This document shows positions 30,343-36,245 of a stretch of DNA of 36,245 nt, in pieces (the stretch's first letter is position 1; every line of letters starts with the position of its first letter). A program made the translations under genes and the position numbers. The stretch is taken from positions 1 to 36,245 of the IMG/VR virus record IMGVR_UViG_3300037346_000223, one strand, 5' to 3'. Source of the DNA: a virus. Under the pieces are notes generated by a model, which worked only from the letters and a program-made list of their open reading frames with translations, was not told the origin of the DNA and searched no databases.

Positions 30343-32319
30343 ATGAATATAGTTACAACTCAAGAACAGCTTGATGAATTAGTTGCTGCGTATGATGCAG
30401 TAGACGTTTTTGTTTACGACGTAGAAACCGTTGGATCGCATCGCGGAGATCCGCGTCAAAATATAATTACTTGGATTGCTTTAGCCACTCATGGTCGAGT
30501 AGACGTTATTCCTATGGGACATCCAAATGGTGAGTACTTGCGTACTGAGCACCCTCTTCTTCCTTCTGCTCAAGCCCGTGTTATTAAAGGCATGGCACTT
30601 CGTGATTCTGACTACAGCCAAGACGAAAAGAAAGCTGTACGTATCTTTGGTCCAGCCCCAGAGCAGTTAACCGCTGGGGAGGTTTTTAAAGCCCTTAAGC
30701 CTTTACTTAAGAGTTCTAAGGTAAAGGTTGGGCATAACCTAAAGTTTGATTTACAAAGCGTTAGCAAATACATTGATGGTCTTCCAGCCCAACCCTATGC
30801 GTGTACGTTAAACGCATCTTTCATCTTAAATAATCAAAATAGAAATAGCCTAGGGCTTGATGACTGCTTAAAACGAGAGTTTGGCTACGAGATGGTTAAG
30901 GGCGTAGGTAAAGAAGTAGAAAAGTACAGTTTTGAAGAGGTGGCTATTTACGCGGGTTTAGACGCAGAATGGACTTGGAAGCTTTGGCTTACTTTATCTG
31001 CTCGTTTAGATAAAGACGGATTGCGGGGTATCTTTAACTTAGAAATGGACGTGCTTGAGGTAATTTGTCGTATGGAGTTACGTGGTGCAGACATTGATGT
31101 TACGGAACTATCAAAGCTTAAGACTGATTTAGAAGTGCAGTTAGAGACTACCAAGGCATCTATCTATCGTTTTGCAGGTAAAGCATTTAACATTAATAGT
31201 GTTCAAGAAAAACAAAAACTTCTTTACTCGCTTAAGAAAGACGGTGGGCGTGGGCTTAAACCTAAGCTTCTTACTCCAGCAGGACAAAAGCGTGCTGAGC
31301 AAGGGCTTCCTGGTTCTGTAGCAGACTACTCTGTATCTGAGCCTGCCTTACAAGTACTTGCTGGTAAAGATCTTTTAGTAGATTCTCTTATTGCTTACTC
31401 AGATTTAAACAAGTTATTAACTACTTACGTAATTCCATATTTAGGTGGAGACATTACTCGTACGTTAGCCGGTAAGTCTAAGATTGTTGCAAAGAAAAGC
31501 TTGTTGCTTAAGGGCCGAATTCACACAGACTTTGTTCAGTATGGTGCGGAGACCGGCAGATTCTCTAGTCGTAATCCTAATTTGCAGAATGTGCCGGCTC
31601 CGCATACTGCTAATGGTAAAGCAATTCGTAACTTATTTGTTGCTCCAGAAGGACATTCTTTAGTGGTTGCAGATTACTCACAGATTGAACCTCGTGTAAT
31701 TGCATCGTTTAGCCAAGACAGAATTTTATGCGGTGCTTACATGAACGGTGAAGATATTTACACAACTATTGGCGATACAATGGGTGTTGATAGAAAAGCT
31801 GGAAAAGTGTTAGTGTTGTCCCTTGCATACGGCGTTGGTCCTGATAAAATTGCCGATTCTATTGGATGTTCTCTTGCAGAAGCAAGGGATCTTCTTGATG
31901 ACTTTACAAAGAAGTTTCCTGCGGTAGGTAGATACAAAAAACAAGTTATTGCTGAAAGTCGTAGGCAAGCTCCAATACCGTACGCTAGCACCCTTTTAAA
32001 ACGTCGTAGGTATATTCCAGATCTTAGGGCTAATGAGGTATGGAAACGCTCCAGAGCAGAGCGTCAGGCCTTTAATACGGTCATTCAAGGGTCGGCAGCT
32101 GATCTAATTAAACTTGCTATGATTAGGGCTAACAAGATGATCCCTGCGGAAGCCGCTCTAATTCTTACGGTACACGATGAATTAGTAACTGTTACTCCTA
32201 CAGAGATTGCAGATCAAACTGCGGAAGCAATTCGTTTTGCTATGGAAGGTATTAACGCTTTATCAGTGCCAATGTTGGCAGATGTAAAAATTGTAAAACG
32301 GTGGGGAGAAGCTAAATGA
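30343..32319 (+). CDS. family A DNA polymerase with 3'-5' exonuclease
   Basis: The 658-residue protein begins after the hairpin. The exonuclease is DEDDy: VYDVETVG with D26 and E28, HNLKFD with D136, and YAGLD with Y203 and D207. The polymerase has RFSSRNPNLQN, motif A VVADYSQIEPRVIA with D444 (the usual Leu after Glu is Pro), motif B RKAGKVLVLSLAYG with K488 and Y496, and motif C TVHDE with H611, D612 and E613. The presence of Tyr at 496 agrees with ordinary ddNTP-type selectivity. It lacks the 5'-nuclease of bacterial PolA, as expected of phage replicases. The next gene overlaps its stop by four bases. Confidence 0.96.
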   Translation: MNIVTTQEQLDELVAAYDAVDVFVYDVETVGSHRGDPRQNIITWIALATHGRVDVIPMGHPNGEYLRTEHPLLPSAQARVIKGMALRDSDYSQDEKKAVRIFGPAPEQLTAGEVFKALKPLLKSSKVKVGHNLKFDLQSVSKYIDGLPAQPYACTLNASFILNNQNRNSLGLDDCLKREFGYEMVKGVGKEVEKYSFEEVAIYAGLDAEWTWKLWLTLSARLDKDGLRGIFNLEMDVLEVICRMELRGADIDVTELSKLKTDLEVQLETTKASIYRFAGKAFNINSVQEKQKLLYSLKKDGGRGLKPKLLTPAGQKRAEQGLPGSVADYSVSEPALQVLAGKDLLVDSLIAYSDLNKLLTTYVIPYLGGDITRTLAGKSKIVAKKSLLLKGRIHTDFVQYGAETGRFSSRNPNLQNVPAPHTANGKAIRNLFVAPEGHSLVVADYSQIEPRVIASFSQDRILCGAYMNGEDIYTTIGDTMGVDRKAGKVLVLSLAYGVGPDKIADSIGCSLAEARDLLDDFTKKFPAVGRYKKQVIAESRRQAPIPYASTLLKRRRYIPDLRANEVWKRSRAERQAFNTVIQGSAADLIKLAMIRANKMIPAEAALILTVHDELVTVTPTEIADQTAEAIRFAMEGINALSVPMLADVKIVKRWGEAK

Positions 32320-32732
32320 GGTTTTGGCGTAAAAAAGAAAAACATATGGTTACTCAAGTGCCGTTAAGCGTTCTTATGCGTCAAATTGTTTACGATGCAA
32401 TGTTAACTCCTACCGAAGGTATTGCAGAGATGATGGGGTTACCTAAAATTTCCGATGAAGTAGCTGACATGGAGCAACAAGCACATGAAGATCGTTTGTC
32501 TGACATAGCCGTGCTATTGCCTTTTATAGACGCTCACGCAGACATTGTAGCTAGAGTTGCAACTTCTGCCTATGTTTTAGATGATGAACAAGAGGCATAC
32601 CCAGAAGAAGCTTTAGAGCAGCTTACTCGTTTATTTAGAATGGTTTCCTTGGCCTCGGCGGTATCTTGTGTGTCTACTTTAAACAATATAGGATTAATTC
32701 ATTCTAACGTGGAGGAAACTGATGAGTTCTAA
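32316..32732 (+). CDS. hypothetical helical protein
   Basis: The start ATG overlaps the polymerase stop and has ggggaga upstream; a Met at residue 11 is an alternative. The 138 residues are basic at the N-end (MRFWRKKEKH) and then almost entirely helical: PLSVLMRQIVYDAMLTP, ADMEQQAHEDRLSDIAVLLPFIDAHADIVARVATSAYVL, then ALEQLTRLFRMVSLASAVSCVSTLNNIGL. I see no motif. A small phage helical protein with four or five helices next to polymerase and RecA may be a scaffold or regulator, but nothing in the sequence names it. It overlaps the following gene by 11 bases. Confidence 0.6.
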   Translation: MRFWRKKEKHMVTQVPLSVLMRQIVYDAMLTPTEGIAEMMGLPKISDEVADMEQQAHEDRLSDIAVLLPFIDAHADIVARVATSAYVLDDEQEAYPEEALEQLTRLFRMVSLASAVSCVSTLNNIGLIHSNVEETDEF

Positions 32733-33105
32733 TAACTGGTGGGCAAAAAAATTGAGTACAAATCCATCACCTCAATCAACGCCTGCAACAAATCTTCCTA
32801 CCGGAAATGTTTATCGACCACCTCAGCAAACACCTAACGTTCAAGTTAGCTACGACCCTCAACAAGATCAATTAGTGACTAGAGCACAGAGTGCTAAGGA
32901 TACTGAGCGTTGTCCTAGTTGTATGTCCGGTAACTACATGGCTCCGGTTGGCACTCAACGTAAACGTTGTTATGATTGCGGGTATCCAATTGTTCAATCA
33001 GGTACAGGAGTTGGTGGCACCGGTCAAGGTGCCGCACCAATTGCAGCTAAACAACCAAACCAAGGTAATGGATTTAACCCAACAGTAATCGTAGATAGGA
33101 TGTAA
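32722..33105 (+). CDS. Pro/Gln-rich protein with a zinc ribbon
   Basis: The 127-residue protein starts at an ATG following gtggaggaaactg. Residues 12-50 are rich in Pro, Gln, Thr and Asn and likely disordered. C64-x2-C67 (RCPSCMSG) and C83-x2-C86 (RCYDCGYP) form a zinc ribbon of 23 residues. The C-terminus is Gly/Gln/Pro-rich. Zinc ribbons of this kind with flexible flanks often bind nucleic acids or partner proteins. It is joined to the polymerase-side gene by an 11-base overlap and to recA by a one-base overlap. The function is not known to me. Confidence 0.65.
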   Translation: MSSNNWWAKKLSTNPSPQSTPATNLPTGNVYRPPQQTPNVQVSYDPQQDQLVTRAQSAKDTERCPSCMSGNYMAPVGTQRKRCYDCGYPIVQSGTGVGGTGQGAAPIAAKQPNQGNGFNPTVIVDRM

Positions 33106-34187
33106 TGATGGTCACCAAAATATTTAGCCCAGAACTTTTAAAGATTGTTGCAGGTATAAACAAGAAGCTTGGCCCTGGAACAGTTGTAACTGCAAACGCT
33201 GTTATTGTTCCTAAGCGCATTACTACCGGTTCTCTAACACTAGATGTAGTTCTTGGTGGAGGTTGGCCTATGAACCAGTGGGTAGAGCTTGTTGGTGAGG
33301 CTTCTCACGGTAAAACAGCTTTAGCTCACCGCACAATTGCAGCTAATCAAATTAAAGATCCAAATTTTACTGCCGTATGGATTGCAGCAGAAGGTTACGA
33401 TAAAGACTATGCAGAGCTATGCGGAGTAGACACTGCTCGAGTTATTCTTGTAGAAACCACTAGCATGGAGGACGCATTTGATTCAGTTATTCAGTTCATG
33501 GAAAGCAAGGCTTGTGATCTTGTTGTTGTCGACTCCCTTCCTGCTCTCGTACCTAGTGCAGAAGATGAAAAGCATATGGAAGAGTTCACCATTGGACGAG
33601 GAGCGCTTTTAGTTAATAAGTTTTTTCGCAAAGTTGGCGCAGCTACTAAGCGCAGCTTGGTAGAAGAAGAGCGCCCAGTGCTTGGAATTATGATTAATCA
33701 GTATCGTATGAAGATCGGTGTTATGCACGGAGATCCTCGCACAACCCCTGGCGGTCAAGGCAAAGATTACTCTTACACCGTACGCTGTGAAGTAAAACGC
33801 GATGAGTGGTTAGAGGTAGGAACTGGAGAGTCTAAGCGACGTGTAGGTCAAACTATTCGTGTGCGTACTATTAAGAACAAGACTTTTCCGCCACAACAGA
33901 CCGCTTACCTTGACTTTTACTTTGCTGAAGGTGGCGCTATTGACGCAGGTAAGTACGACACCGGTAAAGAGATTGTTGCTTTAGGTATTCTTAATGGGAT
34001 CATTGAGCGTCGTGGCGGTTGGATGTACTACAAAGATCGTAAATGGCAAGGAGCTCAGAACCTTATTGAGTCTTTAAGAGAAGAACTTGATTTAAGCGAA
34101 GAGATTAGCGCAGCTGTTATGGATACGCTTAAAACCGGACCTATTATTCAAGCAGTAACTAACGAGGAGGGCGTGTATGAAGAGTGA
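33105..34187 (+). CDS. recA: RecA-family recombinase
   Basis: The ATG at 33105 is in a TAATG junction; the second Met one codon later is also possible. The 360 residues show GSLTLDVVLGGGWPMNQWVELVGEASHGKTALA with Walker A Lys70. AVWIAAEGYDKDY has the conserved Glu96, ACDLVVVDSLPALVP the Walker B Asp143, and GIMINQYRMKIGVMHGDPRTTPGG the L2/C-terminal-core. The canonical GPESSGKTT is replaced by GEASHGKTA, as in some phage recombinases. It pairs homologous strands in repair and replication restart. A resolvase-like gene overlaps its end by 11 bases and a Cas4-like nuclease follows two genes later. Confidence 0.95.
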   Translation: MMVTKIFSPELLKIVAGINKKLGPGTVVTANAVIVPKRITTGSLTLDVVLGGGWPMNQWVELVGEASHGKTALAHRTIAANQIKDPNFTAVWIAAEGYDKDYAELCGVDTARVILVETTSMEDAFDSVIQFMESKACDLVVVDSLPALVPSAEDEKHMEEFTIGRGALLVNKFFRKVGAATKRSLVEEERPVLGIMINQYRMKIGVMHGDPRTTPGGQGKDYSYTVRCEVKRDEWLEVGTGESKRRVGQTIRVRTIKNKTFPPQQTAYLDFYFAEGGAIDAGKYDTGKEIVALGILNGIIERRGGWMYYKDRKWQGAQNLIESLREELDLSEEISAAVMDTLKTGPIIQAVTNEEGVYEE

Positions 34188-34494
34188 AGGTCAAAAACAA
34201 TCTCTTAAGCACGAAAAACGATTAGAAAAGAAGATCAACGGCTCACGCACAGCCGCTTCTGGAGCTTTTTGGTCCCGTAAAGGGGATGTTAGAAACGATG
34301 AGCTTTTGATTGAGCACAAATGGACTGGTAAAAAATCAGTAACCATTAAATCAGAAGTTCTTAAAAAAATAACGACAGAAGCAATACTAGACAGCCGGAT
34401 CCCGGTCCTAGGGCTTCACCTTGACGGCGAGAACTACGTAGTTTTAGGGGAGGAGGATTTCTTTGAACTTCGTAACTCAGTCAGGAGTGACTAA
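34177..34494 (+). CDS. small PD-(D/E)XK nuclease, Holliday-junction resolvase-like
   Basis: The 105-residue protein has gaggagg before its ATG. KQSLKHEKRLEKKINGSRTAASGAFWSRKGDVRNDELLIEHKWTGKKSVTI is the pattern of small phage junction resolvases: basic helix with a Glu, then R-x-x-x-S-G, GD (D37), E46-x-K48, then T/S. The strands LILE-HK and LGLHLDGENYVVL complete the core. It would cut branched DNA produced by RecA and replication. It is only about 105 residues, fitting the minimal archaeal-type fold. The gene overlaps recA by 11 bases and abuts the second WhiB gene. Confidence 0.75.
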   Translation: MKSEGQKQSLKHEKRLEKKINGSRTAASGAFWSRKGDVRNDELLIEHKWTGKKSVTIKSEVLKKITTEAILDSRIPVLGLHLDGENYVVLGEEDFFELRNSVRSD

Positions 34495-34824
34495 ATGGAT
34501 TATGCAGACGAGCCTAGTTGGGCTTGGCGTAATAAAGCAAAATGTCGTGGAGAAGATACAGAGATATTCTTTCCACCAAGAGATAAAGCATTATACAAAC
34601 CTATTGCAGACAAGGCTAAAGCTATCTGTTGGGGTAAAGATGGTAGACCGGCGTGTCCGGTTAGGAAAGAATGTTTAAAAGAGGCTATCATAAACAATGA
34701 GCTTCACGGAATATTTGGCGGTATGTCACACAGAGAAAGAAATGCAGCTAAACGTAAGTATGAAAAACAAGGGTTAAAACTAGAAGAATGGATAGACCAG
34801 GATGGTAAGTACGGGAAAACCTAA
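34495..34824 (+). CDS. whiB: WhiB-family protein (second copy) with C-x8-C spacing
   Basis: The 109-residue protein starts one base after the resolvase stop. The cysteines are C17, C45, C54 and C60. WhiB proteins usually have C-x2-C-x5-C; here C45 and C54 are separated by eight residues (WGKDGRPA), so a six-residue loop is added between cluster ligands. The GIFGG (71-75) replaces the usual G-x-WGG, and HRERNAAKRKYEK gives the basic tail. The four cysteines remain, so a [4Fe-4S] cluster is possible. A long acidic-basic tail follows. The next gene overlaps by 23 bases. Two WhiBs in one phage suggests two control steps. Confidence 0.85.
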   Translation: MDYADEPSWAWRNKAKCRGEDTEIFFPPRDKALYKPIADKAKAICWGKDGRPACPVRKECLKEAIINNELHGIFGGMSHRERNAAKRKYEKQGLKLEEWIDQDGKYGKT

Positions 34825-35689
34825 AACAGTATCTCTTAAGTCATACCTAGACGCTAACAAGCGTGAAACCAGGTTAGTTGGCGCTGTAGAACGTCATGTT
34901 CTTGCAAAGCCCTTTGACAATAGAAATATGGAAGTCATCCACCCATCAGATATTATTAAACCGGAGTGGTGCGCTCTTGCTCAGTACCACGCTTTGTTAG
35001 GAAACTACAAAGAGGTTAGAGAAAAACCAGCCCTACGTTTAGCTTCTATCTTTGCCGAAGGCCACACTATTCATGATAAGTGGCAGAAGTGGTTAACAGA
35101 AATGGGTGTTCTATACGGCAAGTGGGAGTGCTCAGGGTGTGGTCCTGGTGAGTGGGAACTTTCAGCTGATCTAGCTGAAGACGATTCATGCGGTGTATTT
35201 AGCTACAACGAAGTTCCGTTGTGGAGTAATAAGCACAAGATTGCTGGTCATTCTGACGGCTGGGTAAAGAACCTTGGCGCAGATTACCTAATTGAGATTA
35301 AGTCTATTGGCGCAGGAACACTGCGCTTTGAAGCTCCGGCTTTGTTAGCTCAAGCAGACGGCGATTTAGAAAAAGCTTGGCGCAATATTCGTCAACCATT
35401 TCGCACACATCAGTTACAAGGTCAGGTTTATCTACACTTAACTCATTTGATGGTTGAGGACGGTGAGCTAGAGTCTGCTCCAGACGAGATTGTTTTTATC
35501 TATGAGCTTAAATCAAACCAAGATTACAAAGAATTCTCTGTCAAATATAACCCAGAGTTTACTAAAGACATTTTTGACAAAGCTCTTGATGTCTCTTGGG
35601 CAGTTGACAACAAGCGCCCACCTGTGTGTAGTATTGACTCCGTGAAGGGTTGCAAGCGATGCGAACCATTTAGGGGAGAAGATGCCTGA
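34802..35689 (+). CDS. Cas4/RecB-like PD-(D/E)XK nuclease with likely Fe-S cluster
   Basis: The 295-residue protein overlaps the WhiB gene by 23 bases. It has HPSDIIKPEWC with C57, EGHTIHDKW with H88, GHSDGWV with D152, YLIEIKS with E165 and K167, and HQLQGQVYLHL with the motif QxxxY (Q206, Y210). This is the RecB-type nuclease core. C276, C284 and C287 at the end, with C57 at the start, match the four cysteines of AddB/Cas4-type Fe-S nucleases. An additional pair C110-x2-C113 lies in an insert. It likely trims DNA ends for RecA; no CRISPR array or other Cas gene is nearby. Confidence 0.85.
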   Translation: MVSTGKPKTVSLKSYLDANKRETRLVGAVERHVLAKPFDNRNMEVIHPSDIIKPEWCALAQYHALLGNYKEVREKPALRLASIFAEGHTIHDKWQKWLTEMGVLYGKWECSGCGPGEWELSADLAEDDSCGVFSYNEVPLWSNKHKIAGHSDGWVKNLGADYLIEIKSIGAGTLRFEAPALLAQADGDLEKAWRNIRQPFRTHQLQGQVYLHLTHLMVEDGELESAPDEIVFIYELKSNQDYKEFSVKYNPEFTKDIFDKALDVSWAVDNKRPPVCSIDSVKGCKRCEPFRGEDA

Positions 35690-35852
35690 TTACGATTACA
35701 AATGCGCAGAGTGTCAAGAAGTTACTGAGAGTTTTTTTTCAATTCAAGATAATCCAGCACCTGCAATTGTTTGCAAGTGTGGTGGAGAGTCTTTTAGACA
35801 GTATTCTTCTTTTGGTATTCAACTTAAAGGTGGAGGGTGGGGCGGTCAATGA
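35682..35852 (+). CDS. 56-residue FmdB-type zinc ribbon protein
   Basis: A small ORF starts at an ATG that overlaps the nuclease stop by 8 bases, with taggggagaag upstream. The peptide PDYDYKCAECQEVTE, then IVCKCGGESFRQYSSFGIQLKGGGW, is the FmdB/CxxC-CxxC family: Tyr-x-Tyr-x-C-x2-C, C-x-C-GG, then F and the Gly-Trp end. Such ribbons are widespread in bacteria and phages and bind one zinc. The function in phage is not known. It is coupled with the next gene by a four-base overlap. Confidence 0.85.
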   Translation: MPDYDYKCAECQEVTESFFSIQDNPAPAIVCKCGGESFRQYSSFGIQLKGGGWGGQ

Positions 35853-35968
35853 GCAAGGTTATATGTAAAGTATGCAGCCCTAATGCACCTACGCCTTGTA
35901 AATTATCAACTACGTTTTGTCCCTATAGAGATGTAGACACCATTAAGGGAAAGAAAATTGAGCGATAA
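35849..35968 (+). CDS. 39-residue Cys-rich miniprotein
   Basis: The ATG overlaps the FmdB-like stop (ATGA). The peptide MSKVICKVCSPNAPTPCKL, followed by TTFCPYRDVDTIKGKKIER, has C6-x2-C9 and C17, C24, probably one zinc. The sequence is Pro/Thr/Lys-rich otherwise. The reading is supported by the coupled start and the paired cysteines, but a family cannot be named. It overlaps the next gene by 11 bases. Confidence 0.6.
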   Translation: MSKVICKVCSPNAPTPCKLSTTFCPYRDVDTIKGKKIER

Positions 35969-36071
35969 TATTAACTGCCCTACTTGTGGGGTACAGACGA
36001 GACGAGCCAGACATAGGGGAAAATATTGCGAACCATGCTGGAACGATTGGCAATATGTAGGTCACGCGTAA
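35958..36071 (+). CDS. 37-residue zinc ribbon miniprotein, TTG start
   Basis: The TTG at 35958 is the only plausible start and overlaps the previous gene by 11 bases. The peptide SDNINCPTCGVQTRRARHRGKYCEPCWNDW has C7-x2-C10 and C24-x2-C27 around a basic loop, a minimal zinc ribbon with a Trp after the second pair. The stop is in a TAATG junction with the next gene. The rare start means low but steady production. The function is unknown. Confidence 0.55.
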   Translation: MSDNINCPTCGVQTRRARHRGKYCEPCWNDWQYVGHA

Positions 36072-36223
36072 TGCTTAAACCACGAATACACATGCGAGGT
36101 CGCTATGTGCCACTTAAACCAAAACATGAACACGATTTTGTACTTGATCAAGATGGGCAAGTCACCTGCAAGGACTGTGGTGCTATGGATGATGAGAAAG
36201 AGTTAATACATGATTTCGAGTAA
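36071..36223 (+). CDS. 50-residue zinc-binding miniprotein
   Basis: The ATG at 36071 overlaps the preceding stop by one base; a longer ORF from 36026 starts inside the upstream gene and has no better ribosome site. The peptide has a basic beginning (LKPRIHMRGRYVPLKPKHEHDF) with H19-x-H21 and then CKDCG (C32-x2-C35), giving an HxH-CxxC site common in phage miniproteins. The end is acidic. It is the fourth small zinc-type protein in a row from 35682. The function is unknown. Confidence 0.65.
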   Translation: MLKPRIHMRGRYVPLKPKHEHDFVLDQDGQVTCKDCGAMDDEKELIHDFE

Positions 36224-36241
36224 AACAGCAGGAAATAACAA

Positions 36242-36245
36242 ATGT
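36242..36245 (+). other. possible start of the next gene, cut by the window end
   Basis: aggaa at about 36230-36234 is followed by an ATG at 36242 with a spacing of about seven bases. Only one codon is visible, so this is only a hint that the operon goes on. Confidence 0.3.

Noticed and set aside
34802-35689. CRISPR-associated Cas4 as part of a CRISPR system
   Set aside because: No repeats, cas1, cas2 or effector genes nearby; RecA and resolvase neighbours point to recombination.

Overview
The window is a contiguous piece of a tailed, contractile-tail (myovirus-type) phage genome that almost certainly infects an actinobacterium. Every convincing gene is on the + strand, genes are packed with 1-, 4-, 8- or 11-nt overlaps, and the DNA is fairly AT-rich. 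The tail sheath, tail tube and gp25/gp6/gp5-like baseplate proteins show the contractile tail. Two WhiB-family Fe-S proteins, a family essentially confined to actinobacteria and their phages, point to the host. The low GC would suit a low-GC aquatic actinobacterium (inference). Terminase, portal, protease and capsid genes are not here and presumably lie upstream.

Layout. (1) 1-3743: the 3' end of a structural gene with a degenerate Hint domain, a set of small uncharacterised proteins (two jelly-roll-like proteins around a Cys-rich one), a head/neck-type protein, five tiny Lys/Cys-rich proteins, then an intrinsic terminator. (2) 3801-8171: tail completion/terminator-like proteins, sheath, tube and a tail assembly chaperone whose second half lies in another frame. 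(3) 8173-17196: a tape measure protein carrying two wall-cutting domains, then the baseplate: hub proteins, LysM-like protein, split gp27/gpD-like protein, gp5-like OB spike, gp25 and gp6/J. (4) 17247-21501: tail fibre proteins, one with several carbohydrate-binding-like modules, and a holin-like membrane protein. (5) 21530-32319: replication, with a winged-helix initiator-like protein, DnaC-like loader, DnaB-like helicase, WhiB, primase, SNF2-type helicase, RHH and MerR-like regulators, an SSB-like protein and a family A DNA polymerase. (6) 32316-36245: recombination and small zinc proteins, with RecA, a PD-(D/E)XK resolvase-like protein, a second WhiB with an altered cysteine spacing, a Cas4/RecB-like Fe-S nuclease and a run of four very small zinc-ribbon-like proteins.

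The tail genes run in assembly order (terminator, sheath, tube, chaperone, tape measure, hub, spike, wedge, fibre). The replication genes form a near-complete replisome set: initiator, loader, helicase, primase, SSB and polymerase. About ten genes too short for ordinary ORF calling are described here. The most unusual non-coding signal is a perfect 14-bp stem between the SSB-like and polymerase genes. Its loop carries a 9-nt sequence that is the exact reverse complement of the SSB-like gene's own ribosome binding site and also resembles the 3' tail of 16S rRNA. Functions come from reading motifs by eye; no database search was possible.
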